Shown here one piece after another: positions 13,601 to 28,600 of a stretch of 64,000 nt of DNA. The stretch spans positions 310,001-374,000 of the forward strand of contig JAQGDQ010000018.1 of NCBI GenBank assembly GCA_030141605.1. Direction: 5' to 3'. The DNA is from Tubiluchus corallicola (Eukaryota; Priapulida; Priapulimorpha; Priapulimorphida; Tubiluchidae). Within the stretch, counting starts at the first letter, position 1, and each line of letters begins with the position of its first letter. The notes below the pieces were generated by a model, which did not search any database, was not told the DNA's origin, and saw only the letters and a program-made list of their open reading frames with translations. The position numbers were made by a program, and so were the translations under genes.

Positions 13601-16600
13601 ATTACGTTGATGCTACAAAGCAGAATGCGTCAAAAATTGGATCGAATATCAATTATTTTTGCTTTTTAAAAAACAAATGCAAAATATATTGTTTTAACTG
13701 CTTTCCCACTTCTTTGCCTAAAAAGTTAGTATTGCAATTACAAAAAACGCATGGTAGCAGGCATTTTGCTTGTGCTTTTTCTATTGTCAAGTCCCGCTTC
13801 TTGTCCTCAAGAGCCGTCTACTAGATTTAAATGTAACTTACAGGTGCTCATAGCAATAGTTCTTTCGTATAGTTGCTCAAGTGGTTTTGTAGAAATGGGG
13901 TAAAAGCAATGGCAAATTTTAGTGGCAATTTATTTATTTATCTAATAATTACAAATTTTATGTCACGCAATAATAACAATTTACCGTTGAGGTTTTGGAG
14001 AACCAAGCAAAAGCTTTGTGTGAGTTTCTTTCTCTTCTTGGTTTGGTCCTTCTTTACTAATTGTAGTTGTTGTTGTAACAGTGTAAACCCTATTATGAGC
14101 TGCTTCTGCCTAAAATACAATGTGTCTTTTAATAAATTGTGCAGAAACATCAAAATTAATGATTTAACAGAGTCAAACAGAGCAGACATGTTCATTTTAT
14201 TAACATATCAGGCATGTGTTACCTTGCAATGGTTTTAAGTGTGTTTGGAATAATCTCATGAGTGGATAATGCTTTTCCTTTAAAACAGTTAATAAAAAGT
14301 TTATATCATAATAGAAATCTTGCAGACTGAGGTCGTAGAGCACCTAAGCACACATACACATGTCCAAACACCTATACACATACACACCCACCCACACATC
14401 ACACTTGCATCTGTATGTATGCCTGGTTATGTGCATGTGTATGTATGTGCACCTACACTATGCAAAATACAAAACAAAGCACACCATCACACAGTCTGAT
14501 AATGACAGCAAATGTGTGTACTGTAGGCTCAGCTGCAATTAATTAATAACTGCTAATTAATACTGCTCGCCGTACCTCTGCTTTATGTTCTAAAGGATCA
14601 ATCCCAGCTGATTCTAACATGTCATTGAGTAGTTCGTCCAAAGAGCTTTGTTGTGCCGCACTCAAGTTATGCATTGGGCTCTTTGTAGGTCGTTGCAAGT
14701 GGGGAACCGTGCTAGGATTGGTAGGCTTGCTGGTCGGAACGGGATTACTGGGAGTCGCATACACTGGTTTGTTAGGAGTTGCATATATATGTTGACCAGG
14801 GTTACTAGAGACAGGATTTCCGATGTTGTTTTGATAACTAGGGTTGTGGGGAGGTGTCAGTGCATTTGGATTACTTTGTCCTGTAAAGAAATTAGGTCGT
14901 TGTGACTATAAAACATTGAGCTCAAGTGTCTAAATTTTTACCACTTGTCAAAATATGAATTCCTTGGTGTAAGCTGTTTTGTTAATATCCTACTGCTCCA
15001 TTGCCCCATTCAGGTTCTTCAGGCAAAAACATAGTTTATTAGTTTGCATTCCATTTAGTATGTCATTTCTTATACATACTGCTTGTTTGCAGTTTCGAAA
15101 TTTTAAAGCAATATTAAAAGAATAATTGGAGTATTTGCAGAACATACCAGTATGACCAGAGCTGCTACTAATACCGCTGTCCATGCTTGCATGTGGACCA
15201 TTAATTCCATCCTCTACTGTGACTGTACTCGTGATCTTACGTTTAGTAACTTGTGCATACAAACTTCCATCAACAGGACCTTCTCGGTGAGAAATGTTTT
15301 CTAGAGGTGGCAACCCTTCAAAAAAAAAGTTATCATATATCTGTATTTGATTGTACAGTTATATGTCATAACTGCAATACACTTTAAGTTTAGCATACAG
15401 ACAAGAAAGCAGAACTTCAATAATATTATCTAGAAAATTTGTTGCATCTCCATTTCTCATTGTTGCTATTATATAAAATCTCTCTCATTCATTATTTTAC
15501 TTTTTGAATTAAGTGATTGCTAAAAGAATTTAATAAAATTAAAAACATTACGGATGACCCCAAAAATGTAAAAAAGATATGAAGACATAAGCCTATAACC
15601 ATTTTCACGGCAAGTATAATATGTACAAAATTCAAAGATTACAGCTCTTATCTTGTTGCTTTTACGATCAATTCAGTAACAAGTTGTTGGTGCATAGCAG
15701 TGTCTTGCATTTCTAGGATTAACTCCAAGGATTTATCCCTCTTTAAGGCAAATTTATTCTTTATATTATACATTAAAATCATGCCTGTCCAATGTCTATG
15801 GTAGAAGAAACATGCATTTAATGATATAAGATATGATATAAATTTCGAAACATCGGTGCTTTTAACTTTTAAATCTTTTTTTTGTCTTTACACATCTGTT
15901 TTCCTTTACTGTTTCTAAATTTTAAACTTCTCAACAGTAAGTCAGTCAGTCAGTAAATACAGTATTCTCTAGTTGGCGAAATGCCAGAAAGGGGATTGCA
16001 ATCGTAACAACTATGGAGTAGGGGCGATCACCGAACATTTAAGTTTGAACAATTTTTTTAATTCAATGTCGTTTCGAGCCTAAAATTACGGATTCGAATA
16101 AATCACCACTTCAACTACATCTGTTCTTTATCATTAAAACGTTTGAAACAGCATGCAATCAACACAACTTAGCATGATTTCAGGGCACAATTTTTCACAA
16201 ATTATTAGTGTTTTTACTGCAGAACAAAATCTGCAATACAATAGTACAATAATAAACATGATTTTTGTGAAACTGCTTTTTATTTATGATGTAAAACTAA
16301 ATACGGATTTAAAATACAATTTTGAACTTTGGCTTGATTCAAGTTTGAAAGTCAAAAATTTGATTCAAATTGAATTTTTTTTCTGATAGAGAATATTTGC
16401 CCTGTTATGGAGCCTGAGCAACTATTGTTAGCCCCTCCATTGAGATTCTGAGAAGTGTTTTGAAAGACTGATACGTGTTCCCCATCTTATTTTGAGATAT
16501 TGTTATCAACTAATTATCCAAAATTTTTGTTCCAACTTGATATGTCTACTCATTTTTTCTTAGAATTTCTGCAAGACAGTGTTTAAGTAAGAAATTCGCT

Positions 16601-19600
16601 TAATAGTTGGTTCGTTTAACTTGTGTTTTCAGTGGGATGTGGAACATCTGTCATAAAAAGTTTGTGAATTTTCACCTAAATATTGTTTTTCCTAATATGT
16701 GGCAATATGTGCTTATAACAAGCAACAAATTTGAAAAATATTCCAGTAGTTCCATAGTCTCTACTAAGTAGCACCGTATGCTTGTGAAATTTTAGGAAGA
16801 ATGGTGTTACACGTTTTAAGATAAAAACCACATGCCGGGATTAGCTGATCCTATGCTGATTATTACAGTTACTACAAAGTAATAAGATGCAATGTGGTTG
16901 CGTCTTACCATCTATGCCATCCTCAGCATGCAAGTTGAAGTTCTCGTATGAGTCTTGTCGAACTAAAGCATCCATGTTTGTATCTACCGGTACCGAATCG
17001 TGATCACGGATAACGTAGCTCCTATCTGAAGTATTTGACAAAACTATCTCGACCCGTCCATCATCCAAAAATCTTGAATCTGTTGAATATATTTTTAGTT
17101 TTTAAAATTTTATAACACCAGGTTTAGTTATTAGCTGTTTAGTTTTGACAGTTATTGTTAAGTGTCGCAGAATTCTCCTACGTAATCTAAATGAAAATTT
17201 AAAAAAGTTAGTTTGAAGAAAGCCTGGTAAAAGTCTGATTTAATTTTCATGATAAATAGTACCGATATGATAGACAAATAGTTTTCTTGAGCATAGCAAA
17301 TTTTTCACATCTACTAACTGTGGGATCAGAGACTGCAAATGACTGCATTTGATCTCTAAAATAATCTTAAAAAGTATTACTGTGAATTACATTCATAGTT
17401 TTCATAATGGCATCATACGTATTAAGTAGGCCACATTTAAAACTTGATCTATCCATGCTGGTCAATCAGTGTGGACTAGACACACTAACCTTTTTACTTC
17501 CCCTTTACTTTTTTTGAGAAGGTTTTTGCAATTTGTTGGATGACTTATAACAGAAAATCTTCCCAGTTTACTTTCAGTTTAAATGTATGTATACATTTTG
17601 GTATGTTTCGTCAGAAGCCTGGTAAGTAACAGTTGAGTGGTTGATTTATTGCACCTTTGCAAAAGACATAAGACATAAAGACATCTTTGCAAAATCTTTG
17701 GCATAATATGGAAGAACCATGTTACCAACTCGCAAGTGCTTGACGTTGCTAAGGTCGCATTGCAGTCCACGTTAATACAATGCCGACTGAGATGAGATGA
17801 CCATCAGGTTAGAATGCCCGATGGTAGAATTCCAAAGGATCTATTCTATGGAGAACTGAAAAAAAGCATTCAACCAAGGGGCTGACCATACTTGGTTTGA
17901 GTGCTAAGGAAGGAACTGCAGTCCTGCAGTGTAGATGCCAAAAACTGTGAAACCACAGTCTTGGACAGACTTTACTGCTTGATGGGGTCAAGTGCAAATG
18001 AAGAGAGGCTCTGGCAATCATGGGAAGAGAAGCATCAAAGACAGAAGAATTGCATAAGTGCTGTTCAGCACCTCATTGTATTGACAGTAGAAAATCCTCC
18101 TCTTTTTGCATAAGTCTCTACATTCCTTAACACAAGTTAATCAGTAGCACAACAGAGTAAAACTTACAAATAGGAACTCGTACTCTACATGACCACATGA
18201 CACGATTATGTTTACTAACACATACCTTTACAAGCTTCATCAAGCTCACGCTTTTCAAACAAAAGCCTATCTGCATCAATAGCACAGGTATGAAACTGCA
18301 AACGAAACACAACATCCCTGGATACAGCTCTTGGTCTTTTGTGATAGCATTTGATGAGTATGTCACCTCGCAGCTGAAATCAATTTTCACAGTATTAGGT
18401 TAAAATAATATTTTAATAACTACAAATTAATATTGTGACTATATTTCAATATAAAATAGTACTGTGAGAACAAAGTACAATATTGAACTCATGCCACTGC
18501 TTCCCCATTTGTTTGGTTACCTAAGCAGCTGTCACAAACTAAGTAACATTTTCCAAAAAAGCCAGGGGATGTTCACATACCTGTAGCGTAGGTTCAACTG
18601 CTATAACGATAGTGTTGTGTCCACCAGTTGGCATGTATACTCCTGATGTGAAGACTGGTTGCATTCCTTGATATATCTTAATAAACGGTCGGCACCCTAT
18701 AAAAATTGTACACATATTGGTCATCTGTAAGCATTTTTGTATAATATAAAGATATATCATATATGTGATTTCAACAGGTTTAAGCAGTTTAGATATGTGA
18801 CTTTTTTAAACAGTTTAATCATCCATGCAAAGTGGTTGAAGCTAGCTTACCACCTTTGGGATCAAAGTTGGGTATACCATGCAGAATCACTTGATGCATG
18901 TAAACAGGTTGATTATTCATTTTAATGTTGCCTGAGAGAAGTCCAGAAAAATACTGAATATACCTGTTATAAAAAAAGTAATACCAAGTCTTATAAAAAA
19001 TGGATAGTTTTCTTTGATAAATAATGACATAAATAATTGAACAGCAGGAAAAAAGCAGTAAGAACAACAGAAAGTTAACAAAGTTAACAAATTTGTATTA
19101 TACCAAATATCTGAAATTCAATTCTAGTGTGACTGCTCCACCAAAGACTGGCTAAAACTTGTAACACCTCACTGTGTAATACCTCAGTGAAACCAACCAC
19201 ATTTCGAGTATCATGGTATACTATTTTTTAAAAAATGTGGTGCTTTTTTTAGTTATTAAGATACAAGATAAAATGCCTGACAACTTTAAATTTCTTTTGA
19301 GTCTGTAAAAGTAACATTATCTACTGACCTTCGTTGTGAAGGATGTGTTGCAGGGCAGAGCTTCTGATCGTAATAACGCTTCATTGCAAATCTATCTAGG
19401 GCATTATCAGCACTAAAACAATCAATGTAGCATTTATAATGCATAGTCTATATCTGATAAAACATGCACTATCTATTTCCACATAAATAATTCAAAAGGA
19501 AAGAATACCCAATGGGTGTTGGATTTTGTTACACTTTTGCACAACGACTAGATGTAACATGACATTCAAGCTGCTTATATACCTTGAATTGCCATATATA

Positions 19601-22600
19601 TTTATATATATATATAATTCTGATAATCATAAGCATTGATATTTTACCTAGCACAGATACTACAATAATGCATATATGAGGCAAGCACAACTCCCATTCT
19701 TCCTGTTGAACCCTGCAACACAAAACAAATTATGCCAAAAAGCCTGTGATTTACAGTTCAGTTAATGATACCTGTACGCTATACCTAGATAAAGATTACA
19801 TATTAGGTGTTTGCTTATATCATTAATAATATGATCTTATTTGAATTTGCACTTTTGGCACTAGTAAGAATTGACCAGGAGTGCAAATATTTCAGAATCA
19901 TCGAAAAAATTGGCTAGCAATTTGGCTAGCTAACAGCTGCGAGTGAAAATGTGAATTGTATTTACCTTAATTTCGATTTGCTGCTCTGGCACATGGGTAA
20001 TCAGCAATGTGTACAAATGTTATTGTTGCAAATACATGCAAACATAGTTGTAAGCACATTAAAAAGACTGTAATAATCTCATGAGTAAGTATAACACAAA
20101 TGTTTTACTTACAGTTCTTATTTTCTTGCTTACCATCTGATGTACAGTAATACTTACAGCAATCAAAATTTGACATTGCATGATTTTCAATTGATATTTT
20201 TGTAAAAATTTAAAAAAGATTTAAATTGCAGCAATGAAATATTGATTCTACTAATCTTTCGCAGTTTATTTTAACCGTTTAGTAGTTCTGTAAAACTAAC
20301 TGATTAGCTAATTTTGCAATTCACATTTATAACACGTCTTCATGGACAGTTGAAAATTTATTGCTGAAATGTGTAGAAACTAAAAAATCATTTAAACTTT
20401 GTTGGATAATTTTTTTCCAAAGTTGTATTTATATTACTTTTAGTCGATGGTTTACTCACCTTACAGTGGAGCACAGCAACATTTTGTGGATCAGCACTTA
20501 ACCAAGAGTCGATAGCTTTACAAATAGAACACAGGCTTTCTAACGGTGGGGCAAGATGATCAGGCCAACCAAAATCAACATACTGAAATAGTAAAAAAAA
20601 ACTCTTTCAATAACCCCCTTTGCAAAAAGGTTATTGTTAAAGATGTTGCATACATTAATGAAAGCTTTGTTTTCTAATGACGGTAATAATAGAACAACAA
20701 TACAAATGAATGTATCACATATGGTTCAGGCACGATTCATGAACATATCTAATTATAATATTTTTGTGCAAAGTATAGACTGTTAGTTAAAATAATTCTC
20801 TAAGACTTATTAGAGTTCAGATTAAATCTGTTTCTTATACATAAATAACAAACATTAATGTACTATAAGTCAAAGAATGCTGGAAAACTGGAGATGTTTT
20901 TGAAACACCACATCACCTTAGAATGTAGATTCTGCCAGTCTATGTCGGATATGTTCTAAATATTATAATTTTGAAATGGCAGAGCCTTAAACCTTTTTTC
21001 AATTGTGTTTCAAGATATTGAATGAGATTAAAAGTGCACAGGAACCTGCTACCTTGTCCTAAAAGTGAATTAGTAGTTCTGAACATACATGTTTGTTAAG
21101 CTTGGGAATATCATCTCTTCTTTCAGATAAGTTGAATATCTTGTATTTATCGTCGTGTTTCGTCTGTAACATATTTGTTACTTCTCTCAGACTAGCTTTA
21201 TATGCTGAATCCAGCCCACCAGGAGGAAATGACATAGCTATAAGTAATAAAATATAGTTTAATTAAATGTTGGGGCTAATATTCTAATTACAGTATCGCG
21301 AATGAGCTCGCTTGAATGTAATAACTGACTCCAAGACAACAAATAACTTATGATTTCATTTTATTGTAAAATATTGTTCCGAACAGTTAATTATTGACAA
21401 ATGTGCAATTTTGAAGGCAAGAATTCGAAAAAGATATTAACTTAGTTCAGGCATTTAATCCAACAAAGCTTTTTTAATATCATCAACCATCCAGTCCATG
21501 CTCTATATTTTATCTATACATGCCAACATTCATATATTTTTATTTCCATCTTAAAGATACCTTAATCATAAATATCACAATTGAAAGCAGTTTGACTCTG
21601 TAGCTGAAGCTCTAAATGTAAATTTCTTTTTAGCACAAACACAACAATCAGAAGAGATGCTCTTTTTAAAAGGAGATGGGACGCAGAAATAGTCAAGTGG
21701 TGTTGGAACACATGCTCCAAAGAGTTAAGATCATCAGCACAGTTGGGTATGGAGAAAGTTCAAATAAACTGTATGATATTTAAAGCAGCACACATGTTGC
21801 ATTTCTAATTTTAGCATTTTATACGAAGAACGATAAACCTCTTGACGCAAGTTAGCAAATCACAAGGTGCAATGTGCCAAATATCTGCAGTCGACTATCA
21901 AGTGTAACACGATGCACACTTTATAATCATTACGTTTAAAACAAACATACATTATCTTAGGCTGCAAATGTATAAAATGTATAAAAAATCACGGAGTATT
22001 ATATACCTATGATAATACATGTTTCGTAAACTGCTAGTTTTAAATGTTTGGTATGCATATTAACAGTAAACTTACTTCAAGCAACTAATATTTGGTTTAG
22101 GCTGCTATTTTTAAAGTATCCATATATGTACTGATATTATTTTTCGAAGTTCTAACAACAAATTCGACTAAGTTTAACGTGAAAGAATTGACCTGGATTA
22201 CTAAGATGTGATTTTCTTTTCAATTTTGAAATAACGTACTGGCAATTGTAGAGAAATCACAACCCCAATTTTTCAAGAAAACTACAGTATGCACAATTAT
22301 CATGTTTTCATCTATATTAATGATCCTATAGCTGTACTTTATGGTTAATTGACATTTTATTGCATCTTACCAATCATTCGTTCTGTAATGTAGTGAATAT
22401 CCACTTCAAACATCTCTTCTTTGCTTGATCTAAAGTTGCAAATTAAATGCTTTTAAAATGTTTTATAGGCATGATTGTAATGTTAAACAATTGTATCTAA
22501 AAATAACAAATATATATAGATTTGTTTGCCTCTAATTTGTAAATGTTATAAATACACAAAACATTTCAGGTATTCTAGGTAAGACTATTGAAGGGAGCAG

Positions 22601-25600
22601 TTTGAAATACTAATATCAGGTAATTTTGTGGTCGTCACTTTATGTATGTATATTGATTCTCTGTTTTGCCCGGATGAACACAAATTAGTCGAAGGCTCGG
22701 CAATAAACCATCAATAATTATATTGACTCTTATTGATGTATATAATTATGTTAGTGTGTATATGCATATTTTACAATTTTGCAAATGCCTTGAGATTTGA
22801 GAGCTGACTTGTGTTTTTGCACTTAGTACTAGTTCATTTAACAGTGAATCTCCTTACTGTAGTTATTAGAAAACAAAGTTATTCACTAGTTATCTCATGA
22901 TCATAGAAAATGATATATCAATGGTGACATACTTTTGCATTTTGCTCTTTATGCTGTTCATGATGCCACCTCCTCGAATACCATTTGCCTGAATCTCCTG
23001 AAATAATTTTAAAATGCAATACTATTGATTATCTGACTGAGAATTAATACAAGCAGTAGGAAAAACCTATGTTCACCTATTAAATATAACAAAATTCAGT
23101 TAAAAAACATTAAAATAATCTGTCACAAAATACTACATTATGTACTACGTGCACCATTTTTGAAAAGGAAACTAACATTCATTTGGTAGTTTTGTTTCTT
23201 TCATACAGCACTCAAATGATTTTATGTGTCTCCAATAAAGTTTATATGCCCGTAATAAATGTTCAGAAGTCATATTTCATAATGCTTTGTAAAACACAAT
23301 AACGGTTATAGCAAGACAAACACTTAAACGCTAATTATTACAAGCTTTGTCTGACATTCATAAATCAATTTTTATTAAAACATTTGAATGACAGTGTGTA
23401 CTTAAGCATAACAAACGAGAAAATTACGAGATCTCTTTTTATAGGGGAACTTATAGCAACTGCTAAACATGCATCACTTTCATGCTGTAATGTAGATGAA
23501 ATGTGTGTCTTGTTCAAACTATTTACATAAAATTAAATTGTTGTCTATATTTGTAATTCACATATCCAAAAAATGGCATATATTTTGATAGGCCTCCTAG
23601 CTACTTATTAACAATAGTCAAGATTATCTTTTGTCAATATTTGATACTCTGATTATATTCAATACAACTACTCGTTGTGTTTTTGTGTATAATGTAATTT
23701 CTGGAAAGATCAGTACTTTTGATTACTATTAGAATAAGAGCCTATAAATAACTGCCAGTTTAATTGCTTTCTTGATCATCAAAAAAACGTATGGATTTGT
23801 TATTTTTTTCGAAAGTTTAACAGTACTAGCTGAAAAAAATTTAAATGTATAAATTAAAAGCAAACAACTTATGTACAAGCTCTGAAAATGTCAGCAAAAA
23901 TTCTTGGGAACTATAGCATTTATAATACCAACAAAAAACTGCAAGTAGAAAATGCCTTTGTAAATCTGAATTTACAAATGAATTTAATATGAATGCCTTT
24001 ATGGCCCTGGGGCTCTTGAAAGGAAAACTGGAAAAGAGCTTCCCCCTTAGAATGAAGGAAAATCAGAAGTAATAGAAATGCTTGCTATGCTAAGCTATTG
24101 TGAGCTTATAGCCTACTAATAGTAGGCAAGGTCAGTGAACTGATCGAAAAAGAGAAAATATTTTTGTTTGTGAATCTAACTACTTACACTGTGATTTAAA
24201 ATATGTGGATAAAAATTAAATCTGAAATAAATCGTTCAGGGTGATTAATTTTGTGCTGAGCCTTAAATTTCAATGTGCAAATTCTACGGAAGGCAAGTGA
24301 AAACAAATTAAAAATGCCAAAAGTTGGTTACACTTTTGGGAATTGAATGTAGAGCAGCTGACTCTCAATGCAAAAATAAATTGTGCGAAAAGTGAGTTTA
24401 CTCACTGAGCTGGTAGTACCAGAGTACTGGTACTGTGAGTGGTGGTACGATGATGACGCCAGTGTTGAACGTTGATTGGACGTCACTTTATTGTCACTGT
24501 TTTGCTGAAATAAGAAAAAAATAAACTGTTTAACCTCAGTGTATGAATTCAACAGAGAAAAAAATATGTTTCTCAGAAACTAAATTGTTTCAGAGCTCAC
24601 AACCCTAAACCCCGATAATGATGAATATAATTATAATATTATTAGGAATGACAACTACTATTCAATGAATTAAATTTGCTAAAGCTAAAATTGGTAATTG
24701 TTGCTCCCAGTTTTTTAAAAATGAAACAATTCATTTCTTCAACACTCATTTACGTAATATCTGATACACTCAGTTCAACAGAGTACTATAAATGATTCTT
24801 TTTTCGTTTTCATGTATAGTTATATTCGTTTTAAGTGTTTATATTGTTCTTTTTATTATGAAGTGCGATTGGTTTCTTTTCATTATTAACAATGCCTTAA
24901 AGACAAATAAGCAATTTAAGCAATTGATTAATAAAATATAAAACAAAGAAATTAAAAGACTACCATCAATCCAAACCTATATCTATGAACAGAAATGAAG
25001 TTTTTTTTCTTGTTCTTGTGCTAACTATAAGCTAATTACTTACTACGTATTAGTAATTACTCTAATAGGTAAATTAATATTACTGACACCTTGTTTTTTT
25101 ATGTTTTTACATGCATATCTTTGCTTAAGTAGTTATTGTGTTTGAAGTTATAAAATGTGTTCTTTATTATAGGATTACTTGTTATTATTAATCTCTATCA
25201 AGGTGCTATTTTTAATCACAGAAGTTCAAACTGACAAAAGATTTGTAGAACAAACAATAACGAAAATGAGGAGCAGTATAATGAATTTGTCCTGGAAAAT
25301 GAGTGACTGACTGCCAAATTTTTGGTACTTTTTACAGAAGAAAAACAGGGAATACATAAACAGAAGAGACTTATATAGGCCCAATTGTTACTGTAGAGAA
25401 GCTAACGATAGCAATTAGTTCTTCACCTTTTGGTAAGCTTGTACACTTTCAACAAACTTTTCCTCTAAAAGCTGTTATGCACTTAAACTGGCCACACATT
25501 TTTAGTTTGTTGAGAAAACTGATTGGGCAACAGTCCGGGAAAGAAATTGCGCTAAACGTGCTTCTGCAAGATTAAATGCTGAATGCATAAACAGATTTGA

Positions 25601-28600
25601 ATGATAGTGGATGCGCTAAACGATATAAAGTACAGCTTAAATGAATTATGAAAACTCGACCGAGCAAATAGACACTCGAATACGGCACAAAAACAACAAT
25701 TGCAAGTGCTGTTCATTTCTGACTAACATTATTTTACCAGCATCAACTTTTAAGTAAGCTTTCGAGCACTGTTTGTGCCTATACGTCTTATTACATACAA
25801 TACTGCATATAACTGGAAAATTCTGGGGAGAAAGAAAACCTGAGACGACAATGTTGCGTGTGGTTAGTGACGGAACTAGTAAACCTAGCTTTATCTAACT
25901 CAGTAAAATGTATATGGCCAAACGTAATTAAGAATTTACGACATCTCTACTGGTTCACATCTCATCTTAGACAATTATCCTTGATAATGAACTGAATTTC
26001 GGTCCCACCCCAAGTATCGATATTAGACAGACCCTGCCAGTGAATGCCGGATCTGAAGTTGGAGCGTCAAACTTTGAAAAAGACTCGGTGTGTTAAAATG
26101 AGTTTATTTCGCTTCTTCATCAAAACTTATTACTATTTTTTTCAAAGTGCAATGCAGATCTTTTATCGTGTTATTATACAACTTTTAGCTTATAATGTTT
26201 TGGTTAGAGAGTTTGAGGATATTGTAAAATCACTCTGCATAAGCCACAAAGTCATTACCGACTTATTTTGAGACCCTAATGAAGAACATATCACCTACAT
26301 GGTTTCCCAGGACCAGCAAATTAAGAAGAAGCCCCACTAGTCAGTGAGCAAAATGTCCGGCAATATCACTAAACCACTCCAGAACCCTAGACAGAAACGA
26401 AACATTTAGGAAGGTTTATATTTCACCACGCTCATAACGGTGCAGTAGACAGTCCCCCAAGGCTTCAGCATCAAAGATTTACTGAGCAAAAAGGTTCAAG
26501 GATAAACAAACTGATACGTGGGGGAAATAGTTAAACACAAGGTGTGAACTTTGTGAACATCAACAAACAAATTCTGTTGTTTGAAAAGCCAGGAAGACAG
26601 CTAAATTGTTAAAAGAATTTTCCTACACATTTCTGGTTTAACACAACTGAAACAAGAAAAGAATGCGTTGGTTTCTCCTAAATGCTTGTCAAGAGTATAC
26701 TAGTTAAAATCTGTTTGAGATTTGTAACCTTTAATACTCGATAGTAACTTTTATGGGCCTGCCACACTAGCTTACAGCATTTTTCAGCAAACAGCATTAA
26801 ATCATACAAAAACATCTACTGTATTTACAGACTTTACAGTTACCAGCTCCACCCATTTGCAATTCTATAAATAATGGTCGCTTGAAGTGAACATCACTGA
26901 CAGTGATAAACAATTAAGTGTAGCCTTTTCTGCTTTGGGCTTAGTTTCATTACCACTTGCCTGAAGTTTAAAAACATTATAGCTTTTGCTCTGAAACTGC
27001 AAGATTTATTGGTGACGAATCACATTGACCACACACCTTCCAACTCAGCACGGAGGGTGTAACGCTCGTAATTGATGTGTCTCACTGGAGGCGTTAGCAG
27101 AACTGTGCAAGTATTTTTTTCAATAGCTTTGTTGCAGATTCAATGTGTACTATTCCTTTAGGCTAAACAGGTTTGCTGATGTATGACTGCCATGCATGTG
27201 AAAATATACGAATACAACAAAAGCTTAAAACAACAGAATAGGAATATACACTTATCAGTAGCCACTTTATCCATACAGACTCTTTTTCAAAAACTTTAAT
27301 TTTCACCTACATCACTAAAATTTTATCAACCTTTTTTTGAAACATCGTCTAGTGCAATTGGCGTGATTCACATTATTTGCACAACAGGGAAACAGTTGTA
27401 GCAATATTTTGTTGATGTCGAAACAACAACAAACACTGAGTCATGGATTTTTAGTAAAAAATGTGAGCCATGCTCCCAAATATTATGAGAAAGGAAAGGC
27501 TTTCAGACTGCAGTAAAACTTGTAACACAAATAATTTCAATCAGACAATCAAACAATACTGTTCGAAGGTCACTCTGACTGATTTTTCAAAATCCTTAAT
27601 TTTGTGAGTGTTGTAACAGATAATGAATTTTAATCCTATCAAATGAATTTTAAATACATATCAGACAGCCTCAATAAATGCAAGAAAGAAAAATTTCCTG
27701 ACACACCAAATACTTCCCTAAATGGATATCCTCACAAGTGTCTCATCAATTCCCAGTACACAAAAAGTATATTCTCACTGATTCCGTGAGCGAAAACATC
27801 AAAATCAGCCCAACCATAAACAAGTACTAGTACTTTGGCACATAGAATGACCAAGATGAGTTTAGAGAAAAACTCTGTTAAGAAAACAAAACTATAAAAT
27901 AAATGAAAAAACAGTTTTTGAGAAATAAGAAATTTTTAAAATGGATGATAGCTATTTAGGACTATGTTAAAGCAATTGAAAGATGTGAACGAAATGCTTT
28001 TAAACTTTTGTTCAACGATGACTAAATTTGGCATCGATTTTTGTAATATTCGTGGACAAAGATGTTCTGTTTTTTTAAATGGTAATCGTGGCCAGGCGAA
28101 TCAATTTACAGTACAGTAGTGAGGCTGCACATGATTTGTTCTAAACACGTATTCTGTACAATGTTTGTCACGTAAACATATCGATGATGACAAGGTGAAA
28201 ACCAAGTAAAAATAAGAAGCTACTGCAAAACAGAAACGCCCCAGCAACCAAAATGCTGGAGAAAAATACGTTTCTTGTCAAAATAATTGAACTTTAGTAG
28301 GACTAAATGCAAATAATTTGTTACAATGATAGAAAATATAGAGATAGGGCTGTTGCTATGTTAAATAACATTTTTTACAGTTAGACAGTCAAGTTGAAAA
28401 TTAAGAAGCAATAATTTACTTTCCATAACAGTTTTATATCCTTTTTATAAGTTCCGTTTATTGGTAGCCCGGAATTCAACATTCAACAGCAGGGCCTTAC
28501 ACAACTTACAATGAATGGTTGTCGCTGAACTAGATCTGGCTGATTACCAAGATTAAACTTTAAGGCAAGATACCTGAAGACATACCTCTTAAACAAACTA

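Larger units (their letters stand above)
5824..24405. other. Introns of the shared tensin exons
   Basis: Between the listed exons the sequence is AT-rich intron of about 0.2-2.3 kb each. Recognisable items are the second copy of the intronic repeat (6328-6475), a GT microsatellite (10643-10690), a CA/TG-rich tract (14345-14460) and a LINE remnant (17790-18051). The gaps 10557-11145, 11740-12750, 13033-13984, 15316-16908, 19713-20459, 21238-22370 and 22998-24405 hold nothing else that I can identify. Confidence 0.7.
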
